Translations under genes and position numbers: made by a program | NCBI GenBank assembly: GCA_035610365.1 | Contig: CM069436.1 | Coordinates: 9,166,937 to 9,230,936 of the forward strand | Source of the DNA: Aquatica leii | Lineage: Eukaryota > Arthropoda > Insecta > Coleoptera > Lampyridae | DNA: 64,000 nucleotides | Reading direction: 5' to 3' | Notes under the pieces: model-generated | Seen by the model: only the letters and a program-made list of their open reading frames with translations | Database searches by the model: none | What the model was told of the DNA's origin: nothing | Shown: positions 37,673 through 49,268 of the stretch, piece after piece | Numbering within the stretch: position 1 is the first letter of the stretch | How the letters are laid out: every line of letters begins with the position of its first letter

Positions 37673-38838
37673 ATGAACGCTTTAAGTTTAGCTTTGATAC
37701 TAGCTTTATTTCACCTGGTCGTTTCGAGTCCTTTAGGGCCAAAAACAGGTAAGCACTAACTTTGTTTGTTTTGTATCTTAATGCACTTTTTAGAACCGGA
37801 ATTAAACAAAGCCGAAGAAAATGACAAAGTCGTACGTATAGTTAAAAATTGTTTTTAATTTTAAATAAATACAATTACGTTTAGATTAATTACTTAGTAC
37901 GATTTGGGTATGTTGAAAAGAGAAAAAGTTACAATAACGATCAAGTGAAAGAAGGGCTAAAAAAGTTGCAGGACTATTTTGGATTGCCTGTAATGGGAGT
38001 TGCAGATGACGCTACTTTAGAAGTAAGTTTGTAACTTTTTGGTAAATTGTATCAAATTAATTACAGTTAATCAAAAAACCACGATGCGGTTTACCAGATG
38101 TAACGACAAATCACAAGAGATTTGTTATAGCAACTCCAGGCTTTGATAAGAAAAATATTACTTATAAGTACGTTCTTTTCATTTTATGTTAAAATACATG
38201 TTAATTGAGATTTCAATTTTTTTAGGTTTGGCAGGTATAGTCCTAAGGTAAATAACGCCGCGGTTGACGCAGACGTAAAACTCGCTTTAGAAATGTGGGC
38301 ACGAGACTCTGGCTTGACTTTTACAAAAGTTAAGTCAAATGCTGATATATACTTAGATTTTGTTCCAAGAGTACATAAAGATGGGTATGTAAAAACTACT
38401 CGTACTATTCTTTTTCAAAACTCTTTTAAAACGTTTAGGTATCCTTTTGACGGACCGTCTGGTGTATTAGCCCACGCATTCCCTCCACCTTCAGGTCTCT
38501 CTGGTGATGTCCATTTTGATGAAGAAGAAGATTGGAAAATAATGACTACCCCGACTTCTGGTACGTGTACCCGTAACTTAAAAATATAAAATGTAAACAA
38601 ACATTGCTTTGTAGGTACTGACTTCTTTAGTGTAGCTCTTCACGAACTTGGACATTCATTGGGACTTGATCACTCGCAGGTCAATGCAGCAGTTATGTAT
38701 CCAATATATCAATACATTGACAAAAAACGTGGTTTAAACTATGATGACAGATTAGGAATTTACTCTATTTACAGTGAGTTTTTATAAAATTTTAATTCAA
38801 GAAAAATAACTGTTGAATTAGTTCTAGGACAGCCTTAA
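37673..38838 (+). CDS. Secreted minimal matrix metalloproteinase (matrixin), copy 4
   Basis: Exons: 37673-37748, 37794-37831, 37885-38022, 38067-38167, 38226-38384, 38439-38560, 38615-38773, 38828-38838, giving 267 residues. The signal peptide is MNALSLALILALFHLVVSS. The prodomain has LPVMGVADD and the switch PRCGLPD. The catalytic part contains [30 protein letters not shown], the canonical [12 protein letters not shown] and AVMYP. The C-terminus after exon 8 is RQP. It is the sister of copy 3, with differences scattered through exons and introns. Most change single residues, and none hits a catalytic or switch residue. This pattern suggests both copies remain under constraint, though I cannot compute a rate ratio here. 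Confidence 0.9.
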
Positions 38839-39097
38839 ACGCATCGTTCAAAAAAATTAATTGAAGAATGCCTATTCAAACTATATTCTTTTATCATACA
38901 TGAAATTATATAACATTGTAATTGTAATTGTAAATAAAAATTTTGTAAAAGAAAACTAATTGCATTTTTAATATCAATTTAACTGATAAATACAAAAAAC
39001 GAATATAATATTCAGTTTTTATATGCGTACTAAGCTAAGACACTGTCCCCTTGTTGAATCATCTCCTTATATGTGACTTTACAGATCACATATCACT

Positions 39098-40845
39098 AAA
39101 GAGCGGACAGGCAAATGCCTGGAGCCTGCCTATTTTGTCTTTTTGTGTAACGTATTGTCGTTTTTGCCTTTTTAAAGAGTATTATTTTATATTGCCTTTT
39201 TACGTATAAATTTTAAAAAGTTTGTGTATACAGTGTTTTAATAGGTAGATGATAGTAACGCATAACAGAATTTTACTTAAATTACGTACAATATAATAAT
39301 TAACATTTTTTGATCCAAACGAACTTATAAATAACAACAGGGATTTTCATGTTTTGTTAAACAATGGTTTCCAGAAAACATTAAATACAAAAGTCGTTTA
39401 TAGAGAAGAACTATTGTAAGAATTTATACTATGATTATGTACAATGACAGGGTTAGCAGAACACTATTTACAAAACCGGAAGGATTTCGGAATGAATAAT
39501 ATTTTATAGGTCTATTCAGTACCTAAGTAAAGCAAACAAATATAGATAATTTTAACTTTTGAATATTGCTTCTACTTCTTCGAAAACAGCGAACATCAGA
39601 TGGAAGAAGACAAAAGAAAAGAGAGAAGTACCCAACTATAAATGGGCTAAAGAAGATTTTGAACATAAACCTCCCATTAACATCGAATACAATGAGCCCC
39701 ATGCTGTACTTACACCTCTTTAATATTTTCAAAAATTCTTTGATAATTCGATTATTCAATACATAACAGACCAAACGAATTTATACTCTGCCTTGACAAC
39801 TGGATCTTCGATCAAGACATCTTCATCTGAGATAAAAGCATTTATTGGTATTGAAATTCTAATAGGCATCATTCGAATGCCGTCATTTGAAAATTACTGT
39901 GCATTGAATACTCAATATAGTCTTATTGCAGACGTAATTCCTGTGAAAGGATTTAAAAAACTGCGAAGGTTAATACATTTTCAGGACAACAATACAGAAG
40001 CAAATGGAGACCGTTTATTCAAAATAACGCCCCTTCCTGAGAACATTAGACTAAATTTTACTCACATTGAACATAAAACTCTATTCTTCATAGATGAAGT
40101 GATGATTTTGTATAAGGGAACTTAAGCAGGAAATCTTCGTCAATACATGCCAAAAAAACCAAAAAAGTGGGGATTCAAGAGTTCGTGCGGGCCGGAGAAT
40201 CTGGCGTTGTGTATGACTTTTTCATTTACACACGATCTATAACATTTGACAACATGACATTTTCCTTAAAAGAATCCAAACTTGGTACAGGTGGTAAAGT
40301 TGTTGTCCATCTTTGCAACACAATACCTGATCCCCGAAACAGTGTTGTGTGTTTTGACAATTGGTTTACCTCTTCAGAGCTTATCGCACTAGTGAAAAAC
40401 GAATATGGAATAAATAGTTTAGAGACTATCAGGAGCAACCGCTTACGAGGGTGTACTTTAGATGCAGTCAAAACTCTTCTGAAAAAGGACAGAAGAAGTT
40501 TTGATTACAAGGTTGATAATCAAGCAGGTATTGCAGTAGTGAAATGGGCAGACATAAGGAAAGGTGCAAATTTTGCACAAATGGCCAAAGGACGGTTTTC
40601 TGTAAGAAGTGTAACTTGCGGTTATGTATTGTAACCGGAAATAATTCACGAAACTGCTTTACAATTTACCATATGAAGGACCTCTGAACGGGTAGTGTTT
40701 CTTAAGGGATACCAACTGTATCTTGTTTGCGGTAAATTAAAGAATTGAACAAATATTTTTTTTATGATCTTTAACACCTATATAATATAGAATTTATGAA
40801 ATTTTGTGTTCCTTATTCCTCCTAAACCCCTTGCCCGTTTAAGGG
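39098..40845 (+). mobile_element. piggyBac-type transposon C, decayed
   Basis: The right end TTGCCCGTTTAAGGG closes at 40845 before TTAA (40846-40849). The left end is less clear; similarity to the DNA downstream of copy 3 stops at about 39097 with GAGCGGACAGGCAAATGCC following. The transposase on + (about 39590-40634) shows IKAFIGIEILIGIIRMP, FIDEVMILYKG (first catalytic Asp), VVCFDNWFTSSEL (second Asp) and YGINSLETIRSNRLRGC. A stop and a frame change separate the first and second parts, and the third Asp and cysteine-rich tail are not found. Confidence 0.78.
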
Positions 40846-40945
40846 TTAAGGTTAAAAAAATAACGTTCAAAACTTGATCATTTAAGGTTCAAGACTCAAA
40901 AATAGCTGAATCCTTTAAAAGTTCAAAACAAACTTAACCATTGTA
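40846..40945. other. Short flank after piggyBac C
   Basis: AT-rich DNA with GTTCAAAA/CATTTAAGG wording similar to the repeat at 24355-24435. No gene. Confidence 0.4.
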
Positions 40946-43500
40946 TGTTTAAATATAACTCAATGATAGCATTGTACATAAATGGTTTCGTGCTAGATTA
41001 GTTAATAAATTATCTGATTGCTGTAACTTTAAACTCCAACTTAAAGAAAGTATTAGTTTGTTAATATCTTGAAAAAATGAAGAACAACTTGATGATGAAA
41101 CTGAAATTTTTGTCAAGAATATACAAAAAGCTGCATGAGAGAACACCTTACTATTGCCACAAAGACCCAAGGTAACAAATTTCTAATAAATATAAAAACG
41201 CTTGTCTTTGAAAAGAAAAGACTCAGAAGAATCTGACGTCAATCTCGAGCTCCAAAAATTAAAGTAGATTGAATAATGCTACCTAGCAACTTAAAAGAAA
41301 AATTCGAAGTTTTAAAAATGAAACAATCAGTGAATACTTAAATAAACTATCAAATGACAATAAAACTGATTATTTACTCTAGAGAGTTTTGAAAAGGTTA
41401 AACAGACCGATCCTGCAGAATCCACCAATAAGAAATGCAGATGAGAGTTGGGCAAAAAGTAACCATCACAAAGCTACTAGATTCGCTGAACACTTTACAA
41501 GCACATTTCAACCAAATGAAAGTGAAGGCACATTAGATTGACAAAACCTTAATCAAGAAGAAAGTGAATTTAGACTTACAACTCCAAAAGAAGTTTACGA
41601 ACCTGCACGGCCAACTCACAATAGTCGGTGAGAGGGTAGGGTTCCTAGATAATAATGAAAAGATATTTAAGGGCGCCAGAGCTTCTCCAAAGTCACTTCT
41701 GTCCCGCTCAAGACAGGTGGTAATAAACTTGTAACAAGAGGTTAGGTTCGTAATGCTGAAAGAAACGAAAAAAAAGAAACTCAATCGTTAATAACAATTC
41801 CACTTTAATTCCTCTATAATGATAAATAGATTAACGTTCAAATTGATAACAGTTGGATAACATGACCAAGAATAATTTTAGTTCGAGTATAACTAAATAT
41901 CCGAAGTATCGGCAACACACGACACATACGTAGATTACATTGACATGACTAGCGAAGAGTAGATGGTAGTAAATTTCGTCTGCATACCATATGCGAAGTA
42001 CACAAAATAATTTAGTAATATGACGTTACTGACAATCAAACACAGTAATAATAAATTACTACGTTAATGTTAACTTATCGTAACAAAGCGTGCGGAATTA
42101 ATATAGCACTAACGTTAATCAATCGTTGGTAGTACACAGCATGCGCAACTCAACCTAAGTAAAATTTAGTACCTAGCTGGTAAACAACCATATCGATAAT
42201 TACAGAACTAATAGCAAAAGTTTCGTGAGTGACCCGGTTGACTACGAAATAAAACATATAAAATCACTTACCATAAATACAGGAATTTCCACAGGTGTGA
42301 AGAAAGTACTTTCCCCGACACGTAATCCTGTAAGCAATTTGAATCGCAAATCGTGTCAAACTAATGTCTCACAAAATCAACATCTACAACAATCATTACT
42401 TAAGGTACAAGAAAGTATAAATAATATAAACCGGTTGTCGTATGCTGTGGTACCCCTTGTCTTTTGGTTTAATTAGTTATAGCCATAAGCCTTATATAAA
42501 GAAAAAGTTAGCATCGACCCATCCAAATATTTGTCGAGGTTCATTCCTTCGTAGATTGGTATCGAATACTGAATGTCGTTAGAACACAAATCGGTGGTTA
42601 ATACAGGTCACGGCGTGTCACCCACGTGTAGCACTCTTTGCCCGGGAAGGCTCCGCAAGACCCCCAATTTCGTGGCGTTGAAATCGCCTTACGCTGGTGC
42701 CCGTGTACGGCAACGTGCTGACGTATTTAGCAGTCGTTTACGATAGCCATTTATCGATAAGGTACCAGATGTTCAAGAAAGGAACGTAAAATGGCTGTTA
42801 AAAGGAAGGCAGAATTACGAACGAAATTGTTACTAAAAGACGACAATAACGCGTTGAAGCAATTAGATCATTTGCTAATTATAATTGGTTTTCTAGATGG
42901 TAATAGATAACATAACTATTCAATGCGTACAGACCATTTTATATCATGCCCGTGTGACGAATTTCCGTCAAATGAATCGCTCCGAGAAACGAACGTTAGA
43001 GGGCGTAATCCGAATCTACTTTCACGTTGAAAATACATAGGCGTACGTAAAGAAAATTTCGTCCGTAACAACATAGGCGTACGTAAAGAAAATTCGACCG
43101 TAACAAAGTTGCAGCTGAAATTAAAAGCATTAACTCAAACAAAGTTTCAAGTTTTGGTTTACAACCTCCAAGAAAAACTAAAGCCAAGTTTACCTACCTT
43201 ATCAATGCCTCATATACATAGACTAAGATATGTACCTCAGACATGGAAGACAGTTGAGATATATATGATCCTTAAACTTGGAAAACAGGCCAATTTTCTT
43301 ACTACCTGTAATTTCAAAACTGTACGAAAAACTACTTCTTAAAAAGTTGACGCTAATAGTGCTAAACTTCATACCAAAATATAATTCGATATAAGATTTT
43401 ATTTCTCAAAAGCATTATCTGTTGACTCAGAATTTTTAAGACTGCTTATAATCTTGTCAAGACTAACTTAAAGCAACTATATTATTGTAAAGTAGACTTT
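40946..43500 (+). mobile_element. Jockey-type LINE fragment, split by a solo LTR
   Basis: Before the interruption (to about 41603) there are linker readings such as IFVKNIQKAA and PPIRNADESWAKSNHHKATR (about 41415-41475), followed by FAEHFTSTFQPNES and a TPKEV-type phrase, typical of the start of a Jockey reverse transcriptase. After it (43106-43500) come TWKTVEIYMILKLGKQ (43240-43290) and, in another frame, equivalents of the conserved YRPISLLP region. The polymerase active site is not reached. Stops are frequent. The 5' part and most of the RT are missing. Confidence 0.68.
41604..43105 (-). mobile_element. Solo-LTR-like sequence inside the Jockey-type LINE
   Basis: Fossil. It begins TGCACGGCCAACTCAC like the copy at 25731 and ends GTAACA. 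Shared phrases include the GAGGGCGTAATCCGAATCTA area near 42999 against 27066. A repeat of ACATAGGCGTACGTAAAGAAAA lies near its right end (43035 and 43071). No clear target duplication remains. It is strongly diverged from its relative, so both are old. Confidence 0.5.
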
Positions 43501-45679
43501 AAGAGGATTCTAAAAACGTATTAATATACAAAGTGTTTTATTTAAAAAAATTAAGTTTTTTATTATTATGAAACACCCTGTATAGTAGAAAACAATTTTA
43601 AAATGTAAAATTTTAAGGACACTGCAACTTTTGTAAATATTCTTTTTATATTTTGTATAAAGAAGATATTTTACTTTGACACTTATTGCAACGACGGAGC
43701 CGGTTTTTTTTTAGATGGCCTGGCACAGTATTTTTGAGATGGGCAATGTAACTTATGTAAAAATACTAAAGAAAAATGTTTTTTTACGATTTTAAAAAAA
43801 ATAAGTATATTATTTAATCTTCACTAATAAAATCAATTTAATTGAAAAATAGTTTTTTTCAACTTTGATGACACGCGGGTGGGCATTCTAATGAACAGGG
43901 TGAACATGTGCCTATCCAAGCCCCTCTCTTAGCGCCGTTTCTGCACTATTCTCTCACTCTTAGATATACTTTATTATTTTTAAAAAATGAAAGATTTACT
44001 AATCAGTATCAGATCTGCAAAACTCTATCATAGGTGACTTGTCTTAAATCAAAATTAAACTCATTTTGAATTAATGCGCGTTGTACGTAATTACATACTT
44101 AATATGATAATATAATATCATTATCAAAAGTAAACACTTCAATTTCTGAAAAACACGTGTTTTATCTACAAAAAATTGTTTATCTCATCCTGTTGTACTT
44201 TTTGTGGCATGTCATCTTGTTGTTATTGTGTACACTCAAGAAAAAGAAAACGAGACACTACTTGCGTTTAAGTACACACAGATAGCTGCGTAAACGAGTT
44301 TTAACCCTATCCATTACAAAAATCCAAGTTTTTTTTAAACTGTAAACGATTATTTTCTTTGTTATTATATGTAAAGAGCAATTTTTTCGGTTACGATTTT
44401 AAGAAAGTTTAAAGTTGATTATTAATTTGCAACAATACTTTAATCAGAAAAATAAATTTATTGAAATTGACTTTAGTTGTTAATTTTTTTAATGATGGAA
44501 TAATTGTTTCCGGTTTTTCGCTAGAAAATTTACTGTTTGTTAAAAACCTTTGATACAAAAAAGCAAAGTTGACGTATTAAACGATTAAATTAACCGTACC
44601 ACGTAAATAAATATATTTAAAAAAAAGTGAGATAAAAAAACAATTACCTATAATTTGTTTAAATAAATACAACGAAAATAAAAGAATAAAAATAGTAATC
44701 AAAAAAATTTTTTGTAACCAAAGAAAGTAAAGAAAATTGAGAGTTGATCGATTACAATTTTTCCTTTTAAGAAATCCTAAAACATAAGTCGAACCAAATG
44801 AAGAATAGATAAATTAGAATTTCGTCTCATCATTTCGAAAGTTTTTTTACGATTAGAACAATAATCAATTCCAAGACTTAAGATTTAAGCAAATTTGACG
44901 ATTAAATAAAATGAATAAAATAAAAAAACGTAAACTCGCAAAAGAAATAAAGCTTCTTTGGTAATTAATTTCTTTTATTTTTATTTATTGGTGAAAAAGC
45001 AAAACGTTTCTAGGACTCTGCCATTTTAAATTAACTGAACATTGTTTTATTTTATATTAATAATGTTTTATATTCTATATACTCTCATTTTTTTTAAATT
45101 TTCATTACTTAAGAAACGCTTTATAAGAACGTCACAACGAAATTACAGATTAGAATAGCTCAAATATCAAAAATGCGTAAATGAAAAAATTGAGTTTTCT
45201 GCAACTGTGCTGTTCGTTTTTTGTTATGGCCAACAAATTCATTTTTTTTTGTACAAAGTGTTGCCCAACCTTTGGGGGTTTGCATCAACAATTATTCTCT
45301 GTGATATCTGCCAACGAGCTCTAAATTGATAACATCTACATAATTCTACATTGCTTCTTTATTTAATCTCTTTTTTTTGTTAAAATAAATATATTCGTTG
45401 TCATAACCGTGTGTTTTGTCATTTTTTGGCTTAACTTTTACACTCGAAAGGTACAAATTGACATTGGTGAATATAGCACAAATATCTCGTGATTAAGCAA
45501 AACAGAACACATAGTTTAATAATATATTACATTAAAAAAGTATACTTACTTTGACAGCAAACATGATATGTACGTACAATCGTGTTTGTAAACGACTGAC
45601 AACGTAGATAAAAGAAACTTTAAATAGGAAACAAAATACTCAATTAGAATACAAAATCAGCGTAGATGATTTAAGATAT
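43501..45679. other. Very AT-rich stretch with no gene
   Basis: A small hairpin at 43526-43583 has ends ATACAAAGTGTTT and AAACACCCTGTAT, which pair imperfectly; this resembles short inverted-repeat elements with ACAGGGTGTT ends in insects. Otherwise nothing is seen on either strand. Confidence 0.45.
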
Positions 45680-46030
45680 TGTAACAAATTTTATTATTAA
45701 AAACTAATTTATATCACTTACAGGAAGATAAGATAAAGTCCGCGGATAGCTTCACACAATTGTTTACACTAAAATCACGTACAAGATTATTCTCCGTATA
45801 TTTCTGTACACACACGTGCTAACGACTTATTTATTTAGACTTGAATAATCTTCTTAACACTGCTGTATTCGCATTACGGCAATAACTGACCTACGATTTG
45901 TTTCTTCGGTATATATACACATTTTGAAAATCATTCTCGAGTGTTCCATATCTTTCGATATACGTTTTAGAAGATGGATAACAAATTCGAGAAGGCTCTT
46001 GAATTTGCAAATAACTTCTCGAACGTTTCA
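45680..46030 (-). repeat. 3' LTR of the Gypsy element
   Basis: Fossil part. Pairs with 50595-50945 over its full length. The solo LTR at 2798-3268 is a diverged member of the same family in the opposite orientation. Confidence 0.9.
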
Positions 46031-46263
46031 CTGCCCCTTCTTAGGACTGTTGTGTTCCAGAGCAGGAGACTGGATGCGACACCGGTAAAAAGGATCGTGG
46101 CGATAGCGGCAGCTTTTTCCATTTCCTGACCCGATATTCTTCTTGGTTGGTAACTACAGACCAACACTTGAATGCCTGTGCCTCGGAAGACGACCTCCAA
46201 CATGTTTCGAACTGTCCTCCAATTCAGTTGATCTAAGCCACAACCAAACTTGGGTACTGCCAA
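45967..46263 (-). other. Macro-domain-like C-terminal stretch at the 3' end of the Gypsy element
   Basis: Fossil part. The reading contains VPKFGCGLDQLNWRTVRNML followed by EVFRGTGIQVLVC. This is the pattern of the last strand and helix of OARD1/TARG1-type macro domains (PRIGCGLDxLxW...EVFxxTDIxITVY), which bind ADP-ribose and remove it from proteins. Only about 35 residues of that similarity are seen, followed by an unrelated tail reaching into the LTR. It lies after integrase, where some Gypsy elements carry an extra gene. Homology is from recognition, not from a search. Confidence 0.55.
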
Positions 46264-48625
46264 TTTGTTGTTGTTCCTCGGTGGTAACTCCGAACCTTGC
46301 TTTTCCAGAACCTCCGTATAATTTCATAAACTTCTTGAACTCCATTTCTTCGATTGGATTCCTGGTTCTGCTACTTATTACTCTGGTTCGGACCTGAACT
46401 TGCGTATTGTGGTTATCGCCAGCAAACGGGGCTAGACGATCGACGTGGACCACTTTTGGCTTGCTTCTGGGCGGTTTTCGGATGCGATATATGACGTCAT
46501 TATACGCTGCATGACCTCATAAAGGCCCTCACATTACTTTTGCAGCTTCGGCAACAAACCACGTCTCCTTTGAGGATGATACAACCAGACCATATCGCCA
46601 AGTTGAAACCCACCATTTTTTGCTTTGACGTCATATCTAGTCTTCATCTTGTCGCTGGCAATTTGTGTGTTTTTACGGACCCTTTCATGTATTTCGTCTA
46701 GCCTCTTGGCCAGCTTGCGAACGTAATCTTCTACAGCAACTTCATCTTCCGGTCTTCGTCCAAATTGAAGGTCGCATGGCAATCGTATTTCACGACCGAG
46801 CATGACACAGGATGGTGTTTGACCTGTGCTTTCGTGAACGGATGATCGGTATGCCATTAGGAAAAGGTGCAAGTACTGATCCCAGTCTCTTTGGTGTTCG
46901 GACACTACCTTGGCTAAGTACTTGCCCATTGTTCGATTCATCCGTTCAACCATGCCATCAGATTAAGGATGGAGAGGCGTTGTTCTAGTTTTCTTAATTC
47001 CCAACAGTCGGCAAATTCTTGAAACAGCAAAGACTAAAAATTGCGGCCTAGATACGACGTGACCAAGGTATTGCATTTCTTCCTTAAATACGTGGCACTT
47101 TTTTGGGCTCAGTTTGAGGTTAGTCCCACGTAGTCGCTGGAACACTTCCTTCAAGTTGTTCAAGTGTTCTTCAAACGACCTTCCAACTAGGATCACGTCG
47201 TCGAGGTAAGCCAAGCACGTCTTCCAAGACAATCCGCGCAAGATGGTCTCCATCAAACGCTAGAACGTTGCAGGAGCGTTACACAGGCCGAAAAGCCTTT
47301 TTGGTCACGTCGTTTAGCTGTCTGTAGTCTACGCAAAACCTTGTTGATCCATCCTTCTTTTTTACGAGTACCACTGGGGATGCCCATGGGTTGCTTGAAG
47401 GTTCAATCACGTCTCTTCTTTCCATATCCGTAATTATTTGTTCGGCTTCTTCTCTTTTTGCCAAAGGAAGTCTGCGTGGATGTTGTCGTATCGGCCGAGC
47501 GTTTCCGGTATTAATTTTATGTTTTACCACATTAGTTCTTCTTTTGGAACCACTCTCCAGCGCAAACACATCTTGGTACTCTTCGATCAACACTTTAACT
47601 TTATCCAGCTGGTCTTGGCTGAGGTTTTGGCATTTGGTGGTAAGAATGTCTAATAGATGTTGTGGACACTTCTTCGGCGACCTATCTTCGTCAGACTTCA
47701 CGCATCTCACAATTTGTGATACTGGAGTGCATTGGCCTACCACGGTCTTCTTTTTTAACGTTACAGGATCTGAGTTGATGTTTAAGATCTTTACTGGCAT
47801 CGTGTTTTTTACTCGTACTAAAGTTTTGCCAATTAGTAGTCCCTTTTCAACTAAACCGCCCTCCATTGGTTCAATCGCGCGTATGTAGCTTTCCCGGAGA
47901 CTTCCATCCAGGCGTGCCATCACCACACTTTCAGTCCTTGCAGGCAAAGTCAAGTCTTCACTCAATAAGACTCGCACGGCTGCCTTCTCTGACGAATGAA
48001 AAGGAATTTCTTCATTGTTGATCTTCAGGACATCGTTCTTCATATCCAAATGGAACCCATACTTCTTTATTACGTCCATTCCCAGGATAACTTCTTCCGT
48101 GATGACGGCTATCAGTACTTGATGGTCGAGTACTCCATTTCCCAAACCAATGGTTACTTTGACTTGTCCGTGACTAGGTATTTTATCGCCCGTCGCCGTT
48201 CGAAGTCGTACCGTTACTGGTGATGTCTTCTCGTTTTCCAATAACATGTCAGGACGAATGATGGTCTTTGTCGCTCCCGTGTCAACCAGTAACTGGACGT
48301 TTCTCCCATTGCCATCTTGCCATCGAGATAAATGCTATGCAATTGCTCCCTAGGCAATGCCATTTGGATTGTAATTTCCGGAATTTGACTGGATGAGATT
48401 ACTTTTTGTCTCTTTTGCTCGCCTCGTTCTAAATTTTCGAGCGCTATTCTTGTCCTCTTCTTACGTTTAGTACGATGCCGTCGTACATGGCTTATTTCAA
48501 CGCAGTTCAAAGTTGTCACTCCACTTTCATGAAGTATTCGTCGCGCTATCTCCTCGATGCTTTCCAGTGTCTGCGTGTGTACTGATGCAGCACAGCAGAG
48601 TCTATGACCATCTCGTTGCGATGCT

Positions 48626-49268
48626 AGTAGTATAGTAGGGCCGGTTCTAGACCACAATTTTCCGCGCTTTTTTAAAAACTTGAATTTCGTGTAAGTTCGG
48701 GCGCAATCGTATTTTGTTCGTGTGTGTTTGTGCGCGCGCGCAATTTTCCAATATGAATTTTGTGTAAGTTCGGGAAAGATCGTAATCGGATGAGATCGAG
48801 TTTCGCATTTCAAAATATTTTAATTTCGTGTAATTTTGGGTGCTTTGAATTTGCAAACCGGTTTACAAACCACCTTGCAAACCGACCGCTTTACGATCCG
48901 CTCTGCAAACAGCTTAGCAAACCGACCGCTTAACAAACCGATTAAACGTCCAAAAACCATAAAAAATGACAAACCGACTAGCTGTTTGCAAAGCGGATCG
49001 TAAAGCGGTCGGTTTGCAAGGTGGTTTGTAAACCGGTTTGCAAATTCAAAGCACCCAAAATTACACGAAATTAAAATATTTTGAAATGCGAAACTCGATC
49101 TCATCCGATTACGATCTTTCCCGAACTTACACAAAATTCATATTGGAAAATTGCGCGCGCGCACAAACACACACGAACAAAATACGATTGCGCCCGAACT
49201 TACACGAAATTCAAGTTTTTAAAAAAGCGCGGAAAATTGTGGTCTAGAACCGGCCCTACTATACTACT
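48626..49268. mobile_element. 643 bp palindromic (foldback-type) element nested in the Gypsy element
   Basis: The left arm from AGTAGTATAGTAGGGCCGG (48626) is repeated in reverse complement at the right end (GGCCCTACTATACTACT, ending 49268). The two arms match almost perfectly for about 290 bp each around a loop near 48920-48970. GATGCT flanks it directly on both sides (48620-48625 and 49269-49274), a candidate 6 bp target duplication. Each arm holds three diverged copies of AATTTCGTGTAAGTTCGGG about 70 bp apart, and the inner part is rich in GCAAACCGACCGCTT phrases. It has no gene of its own; open frames in both arms are mirror images of each other. Confidence 0.88.

Larger units (their letters stand above)
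24450..39095. repeat. Composite duplicated unit B
   Basis: Order: LINE fragment B, inverted matrixin remnant (25099-25340), inverted upstream arm (about 25341-25458 and 29449-29965), later insertions (29966-36660), forward upstream arm (36663-37604), matrixin copy 4 and its downstream DNA to about 39095. The order equals unit A, but the unit is expanded by five or more later insertions. Without them it would be about 5 kb. Confidence 0.7.

Noticed and set aside
43526-43583. Small hairpin as a terminator or regulatory RNA
   Set aside because: The ACAGGGTGTT-type ends fit a short inverted-repeat element in insects; no neighbouring gene would use it.
48647-49247. Two identical 69-codon open frames as a duplicated gene
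   Set aside because: They are the mirror arms of a palindromic element and exist only because the arms are reverse complements.
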